64,000 nucleotides of DNA from assembly GCA_036276115.1 (NCBI GenBank), contig DATBEM010000029.1:6235-70234 (forward strand), read 5' to 3'. Below the pieces are notes generated by a model. The model was not told where the DNA came from and did not search any database. It saw nothing but the letters and a program-made list of their open reading frames with translations. Below are positions 32,113 through 41,038 of the stretch, in pieces. Each line of letters starts with the position of its first letter. Position 1 is the first letter of the stretch. The position numbers and the translations under genes are program-made. Source of the DNA: Trebonia sp036276115. GTDB taxonomy: Bacteria > Actinomycetota > Actinomycetes > Streptosporangiales > Streptosporangiaceae.

Positions 32113-32253
32113 GCCCCTAGCCTGCCAGTAAGCCGAATATGCGCGGTCAGCCCGTTTGGCACTCCCGGTGTCTCTTAGGCTGTACCGCGAGCATCACAGC
32201 ACGACTCGCCGCCCCCACGGTAGCCCTGGGCGGCTGACAGGACTGGGGAACGG

Positions 32254-33882
32254 GTGACCATCAGCGTCGATCAAGGGGCAATGCCCGCCGCCGAGCCTGC
32301 CGTCGCCGCGGCCCCCGCCAGCCGGCGGCGGCCGTGGTGGGTCTGGGCGACCCCGTTCGCGCTCATGACCGGGATCTTGTGCGGCGTCATGGCGAACGTG
32401 CTCGGGTCCCCGATGTACGAGCGGGCCGACCAGGGCGCCAACTCGATCCTGATCGAGCAGGCTCGCCGGTTCTCGCTGCTGACGGGCAACTACTCCCGGA
32501 CCCACATCAACCACCCCGGCCCCGCCTTCTTGTACGTGCAGGCTGCCGGGGAGCAGGTGTTCTGGGCGGCCACCCGGATCGTCCCGACCGCCCTGAACGG
32601 CCAGCTGATCGCGGTTTACCTGCTGAACGCGGCGTTCGCCGCGTGCGTGGTGGCCATCGCCTACGGCTGGACCCAGCGGCTGAGCGGGGCGGTGGCGGCC
32701 CTGGCGGTGGTGTTCGCGTTCGCCTGCATCCACCCGCCGGCCTTCGGCTCGGACTGGATGCCGTACGTCTACGTGCCGGCTTACTTCGCGTTCGTGGTCG
32801 CGGTCGCCTCGGTCGCGGCCGGGCGCCTGCAGGACGCGTGGATCATGACGGTGGCGGGCTGGTTCCTCATCGAGGGGCACGTCTGCTTCCTGCTGTTCGT
32901 CCCCGTGCTGTTCCTCGCCGCCGTCATCGGCCTGGCCCTGCCGCGCCGCCGCCGGCTGGGCGCGGCCCTGCGCGCGCTGCTCACCCGGCACCGCCGGGCG
33001 TGGATACCAGCCGTGGCGATCAGCGCCGTCTTCGTGTTGCCAATGGTCGTCAACGTGATCATGCACGGGACCGGGGAGTGGGCGAAGTACGTCTCCCTGT
33101 CCGGCAGCCACGCCGGCGGCCTGACCCCCACGGTCGCGCAGGTGCGGGACTACCTCATGTGGTACTGGCGGCCGCAGCACCCCGCGTTCCTGCCCGCGTC
33201 CTATACCTGGGTGATCATGCTGATCGCCTACGCGGTCGCGATCACGGTCACCGCGACGCTGACCCGCGGGCCGGTGCGCCGGTTCCTGGCCTCGCTGCTG
33301 ATCGTCAACACGCTGTCGTCGGTCCTGGTGCTCGTCTTCGCGGCCAAGGGGGTCGACCACGTCGGCCCCGGCACCTACTACGTCTGCTACTTCTACTGGT
33401 CCGCGCCCGCGATCATGCTGCTGGTGGTGGCGGTCGCCATCGCCGGGGCGCTCCCGTCGCTGGTATCCATCCCGGCCGGGGCGGTGCTGACCGCGGCGGC
33501 CTGCGTGGCGTTCGCCCTCGCGCCCGCGACCAACACCCTCACGACCGGGCGCACCGACATCGACGCTAGCCTGCCGCACGCGGTGAGCGTCCTCGCCGCC
33601 CAGGCCCAGGGCAAGCCGGTCGTCATCCGCCTCGACCACGACGGCTGGATAGCCCTGACCGGCCTCCTGGTCCAGGCGGAGCGAACCAACGTCGAGGCGT
33701 GCGTCGCCAACCCCGCCTGGGCGTTCATGGTGTCCAGCGAGGACATCTGCACCCCCCGGCAGCTGGCCGACGGCAAGGTCTTCTGGATCATCCCGGACGT
33801 GTCGATGACGCCCGGCATGCAGCCGATCGCCAAGCTGAGGCTGATGGACATCACTGCCGGCCCGGGACCGCTACCGCGCTAG
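32254..33882 (+). CDS. Polytopic membrane protein, possibly GT-C glycosyltransferase-like
   Basis: 542 residues from GTG 32254 (GGGGAACG upstream). About 10-11 membrane helices follow a cytosolic 30-residue lead. The first extracellular loop (SPMYERADQGANSILIEQAR, then HINHPGPAFLYVQAAGEQ) is long and holds conserved-looking acidic residues, as in GT-C enzymes that use lipid-linked sugars. The C-terminal 110 residues form a soluble extracytoplasmic domain (GKPVVIRLDHDGWIALTGLL, then SSEDICTPRQL). Large integral membrane proteins of this shape in actinobacteria are often polyprenyl-phosphate-sugar-dependent transferases, but no diagnostic motif was found. It converges with the next gene, overlapping by 4 bp. 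Confidence 0.7.
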   Translation: MTISVDQGAMPAAEPAVAAAPASRRRPWWVWATPFALMTGILCGVMANVLGSPMYERADQGANSILIEQARRFSLLTGNYSRTHINHPGPAFLYVQAAGEQVFWAATRIVPTALNGQLIAVYLLNAAFAACVVAIAYGWTQRLSGAVAALAVVFAFACIHPPAFGSDWMPYVYVPAYFAFVVAVASVAAGRLQDAWIMTVAGWFLIEGHVCFLLFVPVLFLAAVIGLALPRRRRLGAALRALLTRHRRAWIPAVAISAVFVLPMVVNVIMHGTGEWAKYVSLSGSHAGGLTPTVAQVRDYLMWYWRPQHPAFLPASYTWVIMLIAYAVAITVTATLTRGPVRRFLASLLIVNTLSSVLVLVFAAKGVDHVGPGTYYVCYFYWSAPAIMLLVVAVAIAGALPSLVSIPAGAVLTAAACVAFALAPATNTLTTGRTDIDASLPHAVSVLAAQAQGKPVVIRLDHDGWIALTGLLVQAERTNVEACVANPAWAFMVSSEDICTPRQLADGKVFWIIPDVSMTPGMQPIAKLRLMDITAGPGPLPR

Positions 33883-34790
33883 CGGGCGGTGTAGAGCGGG
33901 GACCCGACGTAGACCATCCGGCACTGGCGCAGCAGGTCCAGCCGCGCCCGGCCGCCGCCGCCCTGGGCGAGTAGTTCCGTCACCCAGCCCGGGACGGTGC
34001 CCCGCAGCGTCAGCGGCAGCCGCTGGAACAGCCGGAAGGCCGTGTCGCAGTGGCTCACCGGCAGCCGCGACAGCGGCCCGAGGCACAGCCCGGCCAGCGC
34101 CAGCGCCCGCGGGGCGTCCAGCAGCTCGCCCGGCAGCGGCTGCTCGGCGGCCTCGCCCTTGATCTCCTCCGGCTCTACCCACGGCAGCGCCCCCGACCGC
34201 GGTGCACCCGACGGCAGCGTCCCTGACGGCAGCGTCCCTGACGGCAGCGCGCCCGGCGCGGGGCGGCGCGCGGCCGGGGCGACCCCGACCAGGGTGGCCT
34301 CGTCGGTCCGGAGGACCGACTCGGCGAAGTGCAGCAGCGTCGTCCACGAGCCGGTCGTCCCGTAGGACCAGACGCCGCCGTGCTCGAGCCGCTCGCCCAG
34401 CACGTTCTGCGGCGACCCGACCAGCACGATGATCGCGTCCTGCCAGCGCCGCCACAGCAGGTAGGTGACGACCCGGGCGTCGTCGCCGTCGAGGCTGAAG
34501 TCGCCCTTGAACGAGTACAGGCCCTGCGCCCAGGCGGACTGGTCGCGGTAGAACGCGGTGACGTCGAGGTCGCCCGACTCCGGCTGCGGCACCATCCGCC
34601 CTCGCCGCTCCATCTTCTTGATCAGCGCGTTCGCCCGCCGGTAGAGGTCGGGCGCGTCCGCCGGCGGCGCGACCCCGAGCTGCACCCCGGGCACGCTCAC
34701 GGTCGCGGTCACCTGCGGGCTGCGCCAGCGCGACAGGTCGGCCTCCAGCACGTCGACCTTGCTCCGGGAGACGTACGTGAACTCAGGCAT
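33879..34790 (-). CDS. Hypothetical protein, third gene of the kinase-TPR operon
   Basis: 303 residues from ATG 34790, overlapping the previous stop as TGATG. The N-terminus (EFTYVSRSKVDVLEADLSRW) and the central region (YSFKGDFSLDGDDARVVTYL, then DAIIVLVGSPQNVLGE, then GSWTTLLHFAESVL) suggest an alpha/beta protein; it resembles the DUF7019/SAVMC3_10250-type proteins of streptomycetes from memory, low confidence. A Pro/Ser/Gly linker with LPSG repeats (DNA 34190-34260 is a 15-bp repeat) separates a second domain of about 95 residues. No enzymatic signature. Its place at the end of a tightly coupled operon implies a role with the kinase and TPR proteins. Confidence 0.6.
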   Translation of the reverse strand: MPEFTYVSRSKVDVLEADLSRWRSPQVTATVSVPGVQLGVAPPADAPDLYRRANALIKKMERRGRMVPQPESGDLDVTAFYRDQSAWAQGLYSFKGDFSLDGDDARVVTYLLWRRWQDAIIVLVGSPQNVLGERLEHGGVWSYGTTGSWTTLLHFAESVLRTDEATLVGVAPAARRPAPGALPSGTLPSGTLPSGAPRSGALPWVEPEEIKGEAAEQPLPGELLDAPRALALAGLCLGPLSRLPVSHCDTAFRLFQRLPLTLRGTVPGWVTELLAQGGGGRARLDLLRQCRMVYVGSPLYTAR

Positions 34791-36268
34791 CAGCCCTCCG
34801 TGCCGCTGGTGGTCAGGTCCGCTTCCCCGTCCCCGAGCGGGGCGAGCAGGGCCAGGCACTCCGCGTGCAGCCTGGCCGCGAAGTCATGCTCGGCCGTGAC
34901 GCCGGCCGCCGCCAGCGGCGGCAGCGCCGCCGCCAGCAGTTCCCGCGCCCGGCGCAGGTAGGGGAGCTGGTCCGGCAGGCCGATCTTCATCAGCATGAAG
35001 CCGAGGTGGAAGTCCAGCCGGCCGCCCCGCAGCGGCGCCTGGTCCGCCCCGCCCAGCCGCCGGGCGGCGGCGGCGAAGCAGGCGCCGGTCCACAGCGCGT
35101 CGTCGTCGGTGGCGGTGACGAACTCCAGCGTGAGCCGGTGCTGCACGTCGGCTCGCAGGCTGGCCGGGGAGTCGCGGCCGGCCAGCCGCGCGGCCGCCAG
35201 GAACTGGCCGGCCGCCCGCCGCCGGAGCGCCGCGTCTTCGCCCCGCCCGGCTCGCATCTCAGTGAGCGCCGCGTCCCCGGCCTCCAGGTAGGCCCGCGCC
35301 CGCGCGATCGTCTCGGCGCTAGTCCCCGCTTCCGCCCCCGCCTCAGCCCCGGTGCCGGGCACCGCTCGCGCGGTAACCGCCAGCGTGTCCGCCAGCCTGG
35401 CCGCCACCGCCCGGTTGGCCTGCGTCGACGCGCGCAGGGCGGGCTCGGCCCGGTACGGGAGGGACGTGTCGAAGCACCCGATCGCCTTGCGGACCAGGGC
35501 GGCGTCGCCGGTCCGGGCGCCGAGCTTCCGGTAGGAGTTCCCGAGGTTGCTCAGCGCGGCCGCGTACGCACCCGGATTGCGCTGCGGCCCGAAGTAGTCC
35601 AGCACCCGCGACAGCTCCGCGACCGACTCGCGGTAGCGGTCATCGCCCGGCTGCCCGTCGGTCAGGTCACCGAGCGACTGCAGCGCGGTGCCCGCCATGA
35701 AGTGCAGGTTCGCTCGCCAGAAGTCGCCGATGTCGGCGTCGGCGGCCAGCGCCTGGCGGCTGGCGTCGACCGCCGCCGCCAGCGCGCCGGAGTCGCCGCC
35801 GGCGGCGTTGTACCGGGCCTCGGCCAGGTGGGCGAGCATGACCGCCTTGGCCAGCGCGGGCCGGCCGGAGGCGACGATCGCGGGCACCGCGTACTCCAGC
35901 AGCTCCAGCCGCTGCCCGGCCCCGTCCGGGCCGGTCCCGATCAGCTGCGCCAGCGTCGCCGCGCAGGCGACCGCCGCGTCCTCGTCGGCCGCGCGCCGGG
36001 CCAGGATCCAGTTCAGCTCCGCGAGCCGCCGGCCCTCGGCGGTGCGGCCCGCCAGCATGAGCTCGTTCGCGAGCTGGTTCAGGCTGGCGATGCTGCCGCG
36101 CGACCGCGCGGGCGGCCCGCCGCCGAGCTCCTCGGCCGCCACCCACATTCCCGCCAGCCGCCCCGCCCCGGCCTCGGGGCCGGTCGTGCCCGCGACCACG
36201 GCGGTGACGACCTCGGCCACGTCGGCCGGGAAGCCGATCGCGGTCAGGTCAAAGCCCGGCCCGGCCAT
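34790..36268 (-). CDS. TPR-like helical-repeat protein
   Basis: 492 residues from ATG 36268, 3 nt after the kinase stop, with GGGGTGGTGAG as ribosome site. The protein is almost wholly alpha-helical, with repeated 34-44-residue units (e.g. NQLANELMLAGRTAEGRRLAE, split as NQLANELMLAG and RTAEGRRLAE; SNLGNSYRKLGARTGDAALV; then LRRARELLAAALPPLAAAG). It has no transmembrane segment and no catalytic motif. This resembles the helical sensors seen with CHAT or effector modules in actinobacteria. It is the central gene of the kinase / TPR / hypothetical operon and probably serves as a scaffold or as substrate of the upstream kinase (inference). Confidence 0.7.
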   Translation of the reverse strand: MAGPGFDLTAIGFPADVAEVVTAVVAGTTGPEAGAGRLAGMWVAAEELGGGPPARSRGSIASLNQLANELMLAGRTAEGRRLAELNWILARRAADEDAAVACAATLAQLIGTGPDGAGQRLELLEYAVPAIVASGRPALAKAVMLAHLAEARYNAAGGDSGALAAAVDASRQALAADADIGDFWRANLHFMAGTALQSLGDLTDGQPGDDRYRESVAELSRVLDYFGPQRNPGAYAAALSNLGNSYRKLGARTGDAALVRKAIGCFDTSLPYRAEPALRASTQANRAVAARLADTLAVTARAVPGTGAEAGAEAGTSAETIARARAYLEAGDAALTEMRAGRGEDAALRRRAAGQFLAAARLAGRDSPASLRADVQHRLTLEFVTATDDDALWTGACFAAAARRLGGADQAPLRGGRLDFHLGFMLMKIGLPDQLPYLRRARELLAAALPPLAAAGVTAEHDFAARLHAECLALLAPLGDGEADLTTSGTEG

Positions 36269-36271
36269 CGC

Positions 36272-38203
36272 TCACCACCCCATCTCGGCCAGCTGGTCCA
36301 GGCCCGTCCGGGCGTTCGCGTAGCCCGGGTCGATGGCCAGCGCCCGCTCGTAGGCCTCCCGGGCCGGGCCGTACTGCCCGGCGACCGCGTAGACGTTGCC
36401 GGCGTTGAACCAGCCCTTGGCATAGCCCGGGTCGGCCTCGGTCGCCCGCCGGAACAAGGCGAGCGCGGCCGGCTCGTCGCCGTCGAGCCGGGCCAGGACG
36501 CCGAGCGTGTTCAGGCCCGGGGCGTTCTCGGGATCGGCCTCCACCGCCGTCAGCAGGGCCGCCCGCGCCGCGTCCCGCCGCCCGAGCGTGGTCAGCGTGG
36601 TGCCCAGGTTGTACCAGGCGACCGCCAGCCCCGGCTCGCGCTCGGTCGCCTGCTGGAACGCCGTCACCGCCCGCTCGTGGTCGCCGGACTGGGCCAGGAC
36701 GTGGCCGAGCCCGTTCAGCGCCTGGGCGTTGCCGGGGTCGAGGCCCACCGCGCGCTCGTAGGCGGCGGCCGCCCCGGCCAGGTCGCCCTCGTCGGCCAGC
36801 ACCCGGGCCCGCTGCTGCCACCGGGCGGCGGTCGCCTCGCTGGCGATCGCGCGGTCGAGGTGGTCCAGCGCCTCGCGGCGGCGGCCGAGCCGGGCGAGCA
36901 CGCCGGCGCACAGGTCGAGCGCGGCCGGGTCGCCCGGCGACAGCTCCAGCCACTGGCGGCCGAGCTCGAGCGCGCGCTCCAGCCGCCCGGCGGTCTGGTA
37001 AAGGGAAGCGGCCGACTTGACCCGCCCGGCGTCGGCCGGGGCGGCCCGCAGCTCGTCTTCGGCCCGCGCCAGCAGCGCCTCGTCCACCACGACCTGCCAG
37101 CCGTGCTCCTTGTAGTCCATCACCATCACCATCGGGCGCCGCAGCTTCTCGTCGTCCGGCCGGGCCCGGCGCATCGCCTCCGCCTGCAGCGCCAGGCCCT
37201 CAGCCGTGCGCCCGAGCATCATCAGCCCGTAGGCCCGCTGCCCGAGGTCCGACGGCGCCTCCGGGGCCGGCCCGGGGGCAGGCTCGGCCGGGAGCCCGGT
37301 CAGGTCCTCGAAGGCCGCCGCGAGCGTGCCCGCCAGGCCGGCCGTGGACCGCGGCCGGTCCTGCGGGCCGGGGGCCAGGCAGCCGGCGAGCAGGTCGCCC
37401 AGGCCGGCCCGGTGCCGGGCGCCCAGGGGGCGCAGCGCGGCCATGGCGGCCGCCGCCCCGGTGCCAGGCGGCAGCCGCCGCCCGGTCAGCATCTCGCCCA
37501 GCATGACGCCGAAGCTGAACACGTCGGCCGCCGGCGCCGGGACGTAGTCCGCCGCGGCGACCTCCGGGGCCGCGTACCCCCGGGTCCCGAGCCCGCCGGC
37601 CGGGAGCGTGTCGGCGCCGTCATAGCGGTAGGGCAGCGCGCTCGGCTCACCCGGCCGCAGCCGCCCGGCCGTCTCCCGCGCCTGCGCGGGCACCCTGCGC
37701 GACAGCCCCCAGTCGGTCACCTTCGCGACCCCGTCCCCGGTGACCAGCACGTTCTCCGGCTTCAGGTCCAGGTGGGCGACCACCCCCCGGCCGCGGGCGA
37801 AGTCCAGCGCCCGCAGGACGTGCAAGCCGAAGCGCAGCGCGAGCTCCAGCTCGACCAGGTTGCCGTCGAGCCAGCCGCGCAGCGTATTCGGCCACGTGCC
37901 ATTTCCTACGTACTCACCGAATGCGAACACCTGGCTATCGAAGCGATCAACAAAGAACAGGCGGGCAATGTGCTTGTCGAGGCCAAGCGCGAGCCAGGTG
38001 TTGCATTCCTGCTCGAACCTGTTCATCCGGCCGGCGTCGCCCGCGAGCTCCGGCCGCATCGCCTTCGCGATCAGCACCTCGGGCCGCCCGCTGTCCCCCC
38101 GCTCGACCTCGCGCAGCACGTAGACGACGCCCCAGTTGCCCAGGTGGCGGCTGACCACCACCCAGCGCTCCAGGCGTTCCCCCGGATCAAGCAGCCGAGC
38201 CAT
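36272..38203 (-). CDS. Serine/threonine protein kinase with C-terminal TPR array
   Basis: 643 residues from ATG 38203. The Hanks-type kinase domain (about 10-290) has Lys47 (LIAKAM), the catalytic loop HLDLKPEN (144-151, base Asp146) and DWG (164-166) in place of DFG; His-Leu-Asp instead of His-Arg-Asp makes it a non-RD kinase. The glycine loop is poor (RHLGNWGVVYV). AAPEVAAADYVPAPAADVFSF is split as AAPEVAAADYV and PAPAADVFSF (activation segment, P+1 region). After an Ala/Pro linker come 8-9 TPRs (340-640; e.g. ALDLCAGVLARLGRRREALD, NALGHVL-type units). There is no membrane helix, unlike PknB types. First gene of a three-gene operon. Confidence 0.9.
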   Translation of the reverse strand: MARLLDPGERLERWVVVSRHLGNWGVVYVLREVERGDSGRPEVLIAKAMRPELAGDAGRMNRFEQECNTWLALGLDKHIARLFFVDRFDSQVFAFGEYVGNGTWPNTLRGWLDGNLVELELALRFGLHVLRALDFARGRGVVAHLDLKPENVLVTGDGVAKVTDWGLSRRVPAQARETAGRLRPGEPSALPYRYDGADTLPAGGLGTRGYAAPEVAAADYVPAPAADVFSFGVMLGEMLTGRRLPPGTGAAAAMAALRPLGARHRAGLGDLLAGCLAPGPQDRPRSTAGLAGTLAAAFEDLTGLPAEPAPGPAPEAPSDLGQRAYGLMMLGRTAEGLALQAEAMRRARPDDEKLRRPMVMVMDYKEHGWQVVVDEALLARAEDELRAAPADAGRVKSAASLYQTAGRLERALELGRQWLELSPGDPAALDLCAGVLARLGRRREALDHLDRAIASEATAARWQQRARVLADEGDLAGAAAAYERAVGLDPGNAQALNGLGHVLAQSGDHERAVTAFQQATEREPGLAVAWYNLGTTLTTLGRRDAARAALLTAVEADPENAPGLNTLGVLARLDGDEPAALALFRRATEADPGYAKGWFNAGNVYAVAGQYGPAREAYERALAIDPGYANARTGLDQLAEMGW

Positions 38204-38346
38204 CGCGCCTCCCCGCCCGAAAAGCTCCCGGTGCCCAATCTACCGGGGAATGCCCCTGCCCGGCTTATTCGGGCCGGGCAGTTTGCGGCTTTCGCGCCCG
38301 GGCACCGTTTAGGCCATAAGCGGCCCGGCGGAACTGGGGGACGAGC

Positions 38347-38694
38347 GTGGATCAGCGGCAGGTGGAAATCGCGGGCCAGCGGATCGCCTGCACCGACAGC
38401 GGCCGCCCCGGCCAGCGGCCGGCCATCTTCGTGCACGGCAACTCGCACTCGTCGCGGACGTGGCTCCCCATCGTGACCAGCGACTTCGGCCAGCGATTCC
38501 GCTGCCTCACGTTCGACTTGCCCGGCCCCGGCCCCGGCCAGTCCGGGCCGGGCAAGGGCCCCGCCAATTACTCGACGCCAGGCTACGCCGGGCAAGGACA
38601 TCGGCTCGGCTGGCGACGACCGTGGCCGCCAGGGCCATCCGGTGGTCCCTGGTCCACGGCGGCCCCAGCGCCCCGCGCGGGCCATCCCAGGTGA
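38347..38694 (+). pseudogene. Alpha/beta-hydrolase remnant
   Basis: A GTG start with GGGGACG upstream leads into a clear alpha/beta-hydrolase N-terminus: QVEIAGQRIACTDSG, then AIFVHGNSHSSRTWLPI (oxyanion HGN) and RCLTFDLPGPGPGQS. From about 38585 the homology stops and the frame runs into Pro/Arg-rich sequence to a stop at 38694. The nucleophile elbow (GxSxGG), Asp and His of the catalytic triad are missing, and no other frame restores them before the next gene. Truncated by deletion. Confidence 0.6.
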
Positions 38695-38718
38695 TGGGCG
38701 ATCCCCACCCGCACGTCC

Positions 38719-39564
38719 TCAGCCCCTCCCCGTTTCATCCGGCCCTGCCTCGCCGAGCCCCGCCCGGAGCTGGCGGAGCCACTGCGCGGCCAGCGCGCGC
38801 CCGCCGGGGAGCTGGTCGCCCCGGTCCCAGCGCCAGGCCGTGACCATCGCCAGCACCAGCAGCCGGCACTCGCGCAGCAGGGCCGGGTCGGTCCCCGGGT
38901 AGTGCTCGCCTGCTTCCTCGGGCCCGTGCGCGAGGTCGAACTCGACCGGCCCCCGGCAGCACGTCTCGAAGTCGATGAACAGCGGCCCGTCCCGCGTGGC
39001 GAGCACGTTGCCCGGGTGCGGCTCGCCGTGCAGCAGCTGCTCGGCGGCGCCGTGCCCGCCGACCGCCCGCCGCAGGTCCCGCAGCGCCCGCCCGAGCAGC
39101 TCCCGGTCCGCCTCGGCCAGGGCGGGACTCAGGTCGCGGCGCGCGACGAGCCGCTGCGCCCGCCCGACCCGGTCGGTGAAATGCGGCGCGGGGACACCGA
39201 GCGGGCGCAGGCCGGCATGCAGCCGCCGCAGCGCGCTGGCGTAGCCGGCCGGCGAGACCCCGGGGGACGCGGCCCGCTCGTAGTAGGTCCACAGGGTGAC
39301 CGTGAAGCCATCGCGCTCGTAGACGCGCGGCGCCACCCGGGGCTCGACCGCCGCCACCGGGCTCCCGGACCGGGCGAGCCGCCGGGCGAGCTCGATCTCC
39401 AGCCGGGCGACTCCCTGACCGCCCCGCGCCACCCGGGCGAGCACGTCGCCCGGGCGCAAGCGCAGGGTGAGCCGGTTGGAGTCCTGCAGGACGACCGCCT
39501 CGCCGGCCGCCAGCCCCAGCCCCGAGGCGACCGCCAGGGCCGCCGCCGTCGCCCGCGACCTCAT
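38719..39564 (-). CDS. Phosphotransferase (APH/choline-kinase-like)
   Basis: 281 residues from ATG 39564. Longer in-frame starts run into the 17-bp tandem repeats and are unlikely. The catalytic loop is LLHGEPHPGNVLA (HGExHxxN) with the metal site LFIDFETCCRGPVEFDLAH. The N-lobe has an NRLTLRLRPGDVLARV strand. This subgroup (HGEPHPGN) includes aminoglycoside and hygromycin phosphotransferase relatives as well as proteins of unknown substrate. A hydrophobic N-terminal helix (AAALAVASGLGLAAGEAVVL) looks like part of the fold, not a signal. It is divergent from the methyltransferase gene. Confidence 0.8.
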   Translation of the reverse strand: MRSRATAAALAVASGLGLAAGEAVVLQDSNRLTLRLRPGDVLARVARGGQGVARLEIELARRLARSGSPVAAVEPRVAPRVYERDGFTVTLWTYYERAASPGVSPAGYASALRRLHAGLRPLGVPAPHFTDRVGRAQRLVARRDLSPALAEADRELLGRALRDLRRAVGGHGAAEQLLHGEPHPGNVLATRDGPLFIDFETCCRGPVEFDLAHGPEEAGEHYPGTDPALLRECRLLVLAMVTAWRWDRGDQLPGGRALAAQWLRQLRAGLGEAGPDETGRG

Positions 39565-39597
39565 CGGTGCCCGCACCGTCGCCCGCCCCCTCTCCCG

Positions 39598-39706
39598 CTG
39601 TCGTTCGACCGCACTGTCGTTTCGGGTGCACTGTCGTTCGGTCGCACTGTCGTTTCGGGTGCACTGTCGTTTCGGGTGCAGTGTCGTTTCGGGTGCAGTG
39701 TCCCGG
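39598..39706. repeat. 16/17-bp tandem repeat, six copies
   Basis: CTGTCGTTTCGGGTGCA-type units start at 39598, 39614, 39631, 39647, 39664 and 39681, with a partial one at 39698. Two of the 16-bp units (TTCGACCGCA, TTCGGTCGCA) alternate with the 17-bp form. They fill the promoter spacer between a phosphotransferase and a methyltransferase gene. Confidence 0.9.
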
Positions 39707-39812
39707 CCGCGTACCCCGCGGGGCGCGATCCGGCCAGCATCCCAGATCCGGCGAGCGAAGCCATCCCGGCGGCGGGTGCCGGGCGGCGGGTGGCCCGTGA
39801 TAGCCATGGGGC

Positions 39813-40445
39813 ATGGAGCTGGTGCGCAATCCCTTCTTCGCCCGTTACTTCGACCGCTGCGGCGCCCGGCTGGAGGAGCGCGGCGGCCGTGCGCTGCGCC
39901 GCGAGCTGCTCGCGGGGCTGGCCGGGCGGGTCATGGAGGTCGGCGCGGGGACCGGCCTCAACTTCCCGCACTACCCGGCCGGCGTGCGCGAGGTGGTGGC
40001 CGTCGAGCCCGAGCCGTACCTGCGCGAACGGGCGGCGGGGGCCGCTACCGCCGCCCCGGTCCCCGTCCAGGTGACCAGCGGCACCGCCGCTAGCCTGCCC
40101 TCGGTCGACGGCGAGTTCGACGCGATCGTCGTCTCGGCCGTGCTGTGCTCGGTGCCGGACGTGCCCGCCGCGCTGGCCGAGTTCCGCCGGGTCCTGCGCC
40201 CGGGCGGCGAGCTGCGCTTCTGGGAGCACGTCGCCAGCAACGATCCCCTGTTCGCCCGGTTCCAGCAGGCCGCCGACCTCATCCACCCGCGCCTGATGGG
40301 CGGCTGCCACGTCCGGCGCCGGACCCGCGACGCGATTGGCGCGGCCTTCACGATCGAGGCGTGCCGCGGCTTCCGCTTCCCGCCGGGTGCCGCCCTGTCG
40401 CCGGTCGCCCCCCGCATCCTCGGCATCGCCCGCAGGCCCGCGTGA
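39813..40445 (+). CDS. Class I SAM-dependent methyltransferase
   Basis: 210 residues from ATG 39813. Motif I is VMEVGAGTGLNFPHY (40-54), the acidic ribose ligand is in VVAVEPEPYLRE, motif II is DAIVVSAVLCSVPD, and a later strand reads LRPGGELRFWEHV. The pattern (FARYFDRCG at the start, EHVAS, Phe-Pro-Pro end) resembles the METTL7/UbiE-like group that methylates small hydrophobic compounds. Substrate unknown. It overlaps the histidine-phosphatase gene by GTGA, so the pair is co-translated. Confidence 0.88.
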   Translation: MELVRNPFFARYFDRCGARLEERGGRALRRELLAGLAGRVMEVGAGTGLNFPHYPAGVREVVAVEPEPYLRERAAGAATAAPVPVQVTSGTAASLPSVDGEFDAIVVSAVLCSVPDVPAALAEFRRVLRPGGELRFWEHVASNDPLFARFQQAADLIHPRLMGGCHVRRRTRDAIGAAFTIEACRGFRFPPGAALSPVAPRILGIARRPA

Positions 40446-41038
40446 ACCACCTGGCGGCGGCTGGCCGGCTGCGCAACCGGTACAGCGTCATGCGGCACGG
40501 GCAGAGCAAGGCCAACGCCCGCGGCATCATCGTGAGCCGGATCGAGACCGACGCGAGCGGCGACTACGGGCTGACCGGGCTGGGCCGGGAGCAGGCGCGG
40601 GCGGCCGCCCGCGCCTGCCCGCTGCCAGCCGGGACGCTGGTCTGCTCCTCCGACTTCGCCCGCGCGTGGCAGACCGCGCAGATCGTGGCCGCCTGCCTCG
40701 GCTCGCCCCCGGTGGCCCCGGCGGCGGCCCTGCGCGAGCGGTCGTTCGGCTCGTGGGAGGGGACCGCCGTCGCCAACTACGACCAGGTCTGGGCCGACGA
40801 CGCGGCCGGGCGCGCAGGCGAGGGCGTCGAGCCGGCGCCGGACGTGCTCGCCCGGGCGACCGCGTACGTCCTGGACCTGGAGCGCGAGCACGCCGGGCGG
40901 GACATCCTGCTGGTGTCGCACGGGGACACGGCCCAGATCCTGCTGGCCGGGTTCCTGCGGCGGCCGCCGGCCACCCACCGGAGCCTGCCGCCCCTGGCGA
41001 CGGCGGAGATCCGGCCGCTCGTCCTTGCGCCCCGATAG
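40442..41038 (+). CDS. Histidine phosphatase (phosphoglycerate-mutase-like)
   Basis: 198 residues from GTG 40442, in GTGA overlap with the methyltransferase. The catalytic RHGQSKAN is at 18-25 (phospho-acceptor His19), preceded by YSVM. LVCSSDFARAWQTAQIV (second Arg), RERSFGSWEG (acid/base Glu region) and ILLVSHGDTAQILL (second His) complete the active site. Broad-specificity phosphatase or mutase; the exact substrate is not inferable. The first unit of a 15-bp repeat overlaps the stop codon. Confidence 0.88.
   Translation: MNHLAAAGRLRNRYSVMRHGQSKANARGIIVSRIETDASGDYGLTGLGREQARAAARACPLPAGTLVCSSDFARAWQTAQIVAACLGSPPVAPAAALRERSFGSWEGTAVANYDQVWADDAAGRAGEGVEPAPDVLARATAYVLDLEREHAGRDILLVSHGDTAQILLAGFLRRPPATHRSLPPLATAEIRPLVLAPR

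Noticed and set aside
34865..38476. 1,200-codon open frame on the plus strand
   Set aside because: It mirrors the kinase and TPR genes, which have clear kinase motifs and coupling signals on the other strand; no domain is recognisable in it.
39598..39706. CRISPR-like array
   Set aside because: The units are contiguous 16/17-bp tandem repeats without unique spacers, and no cas genes are near.
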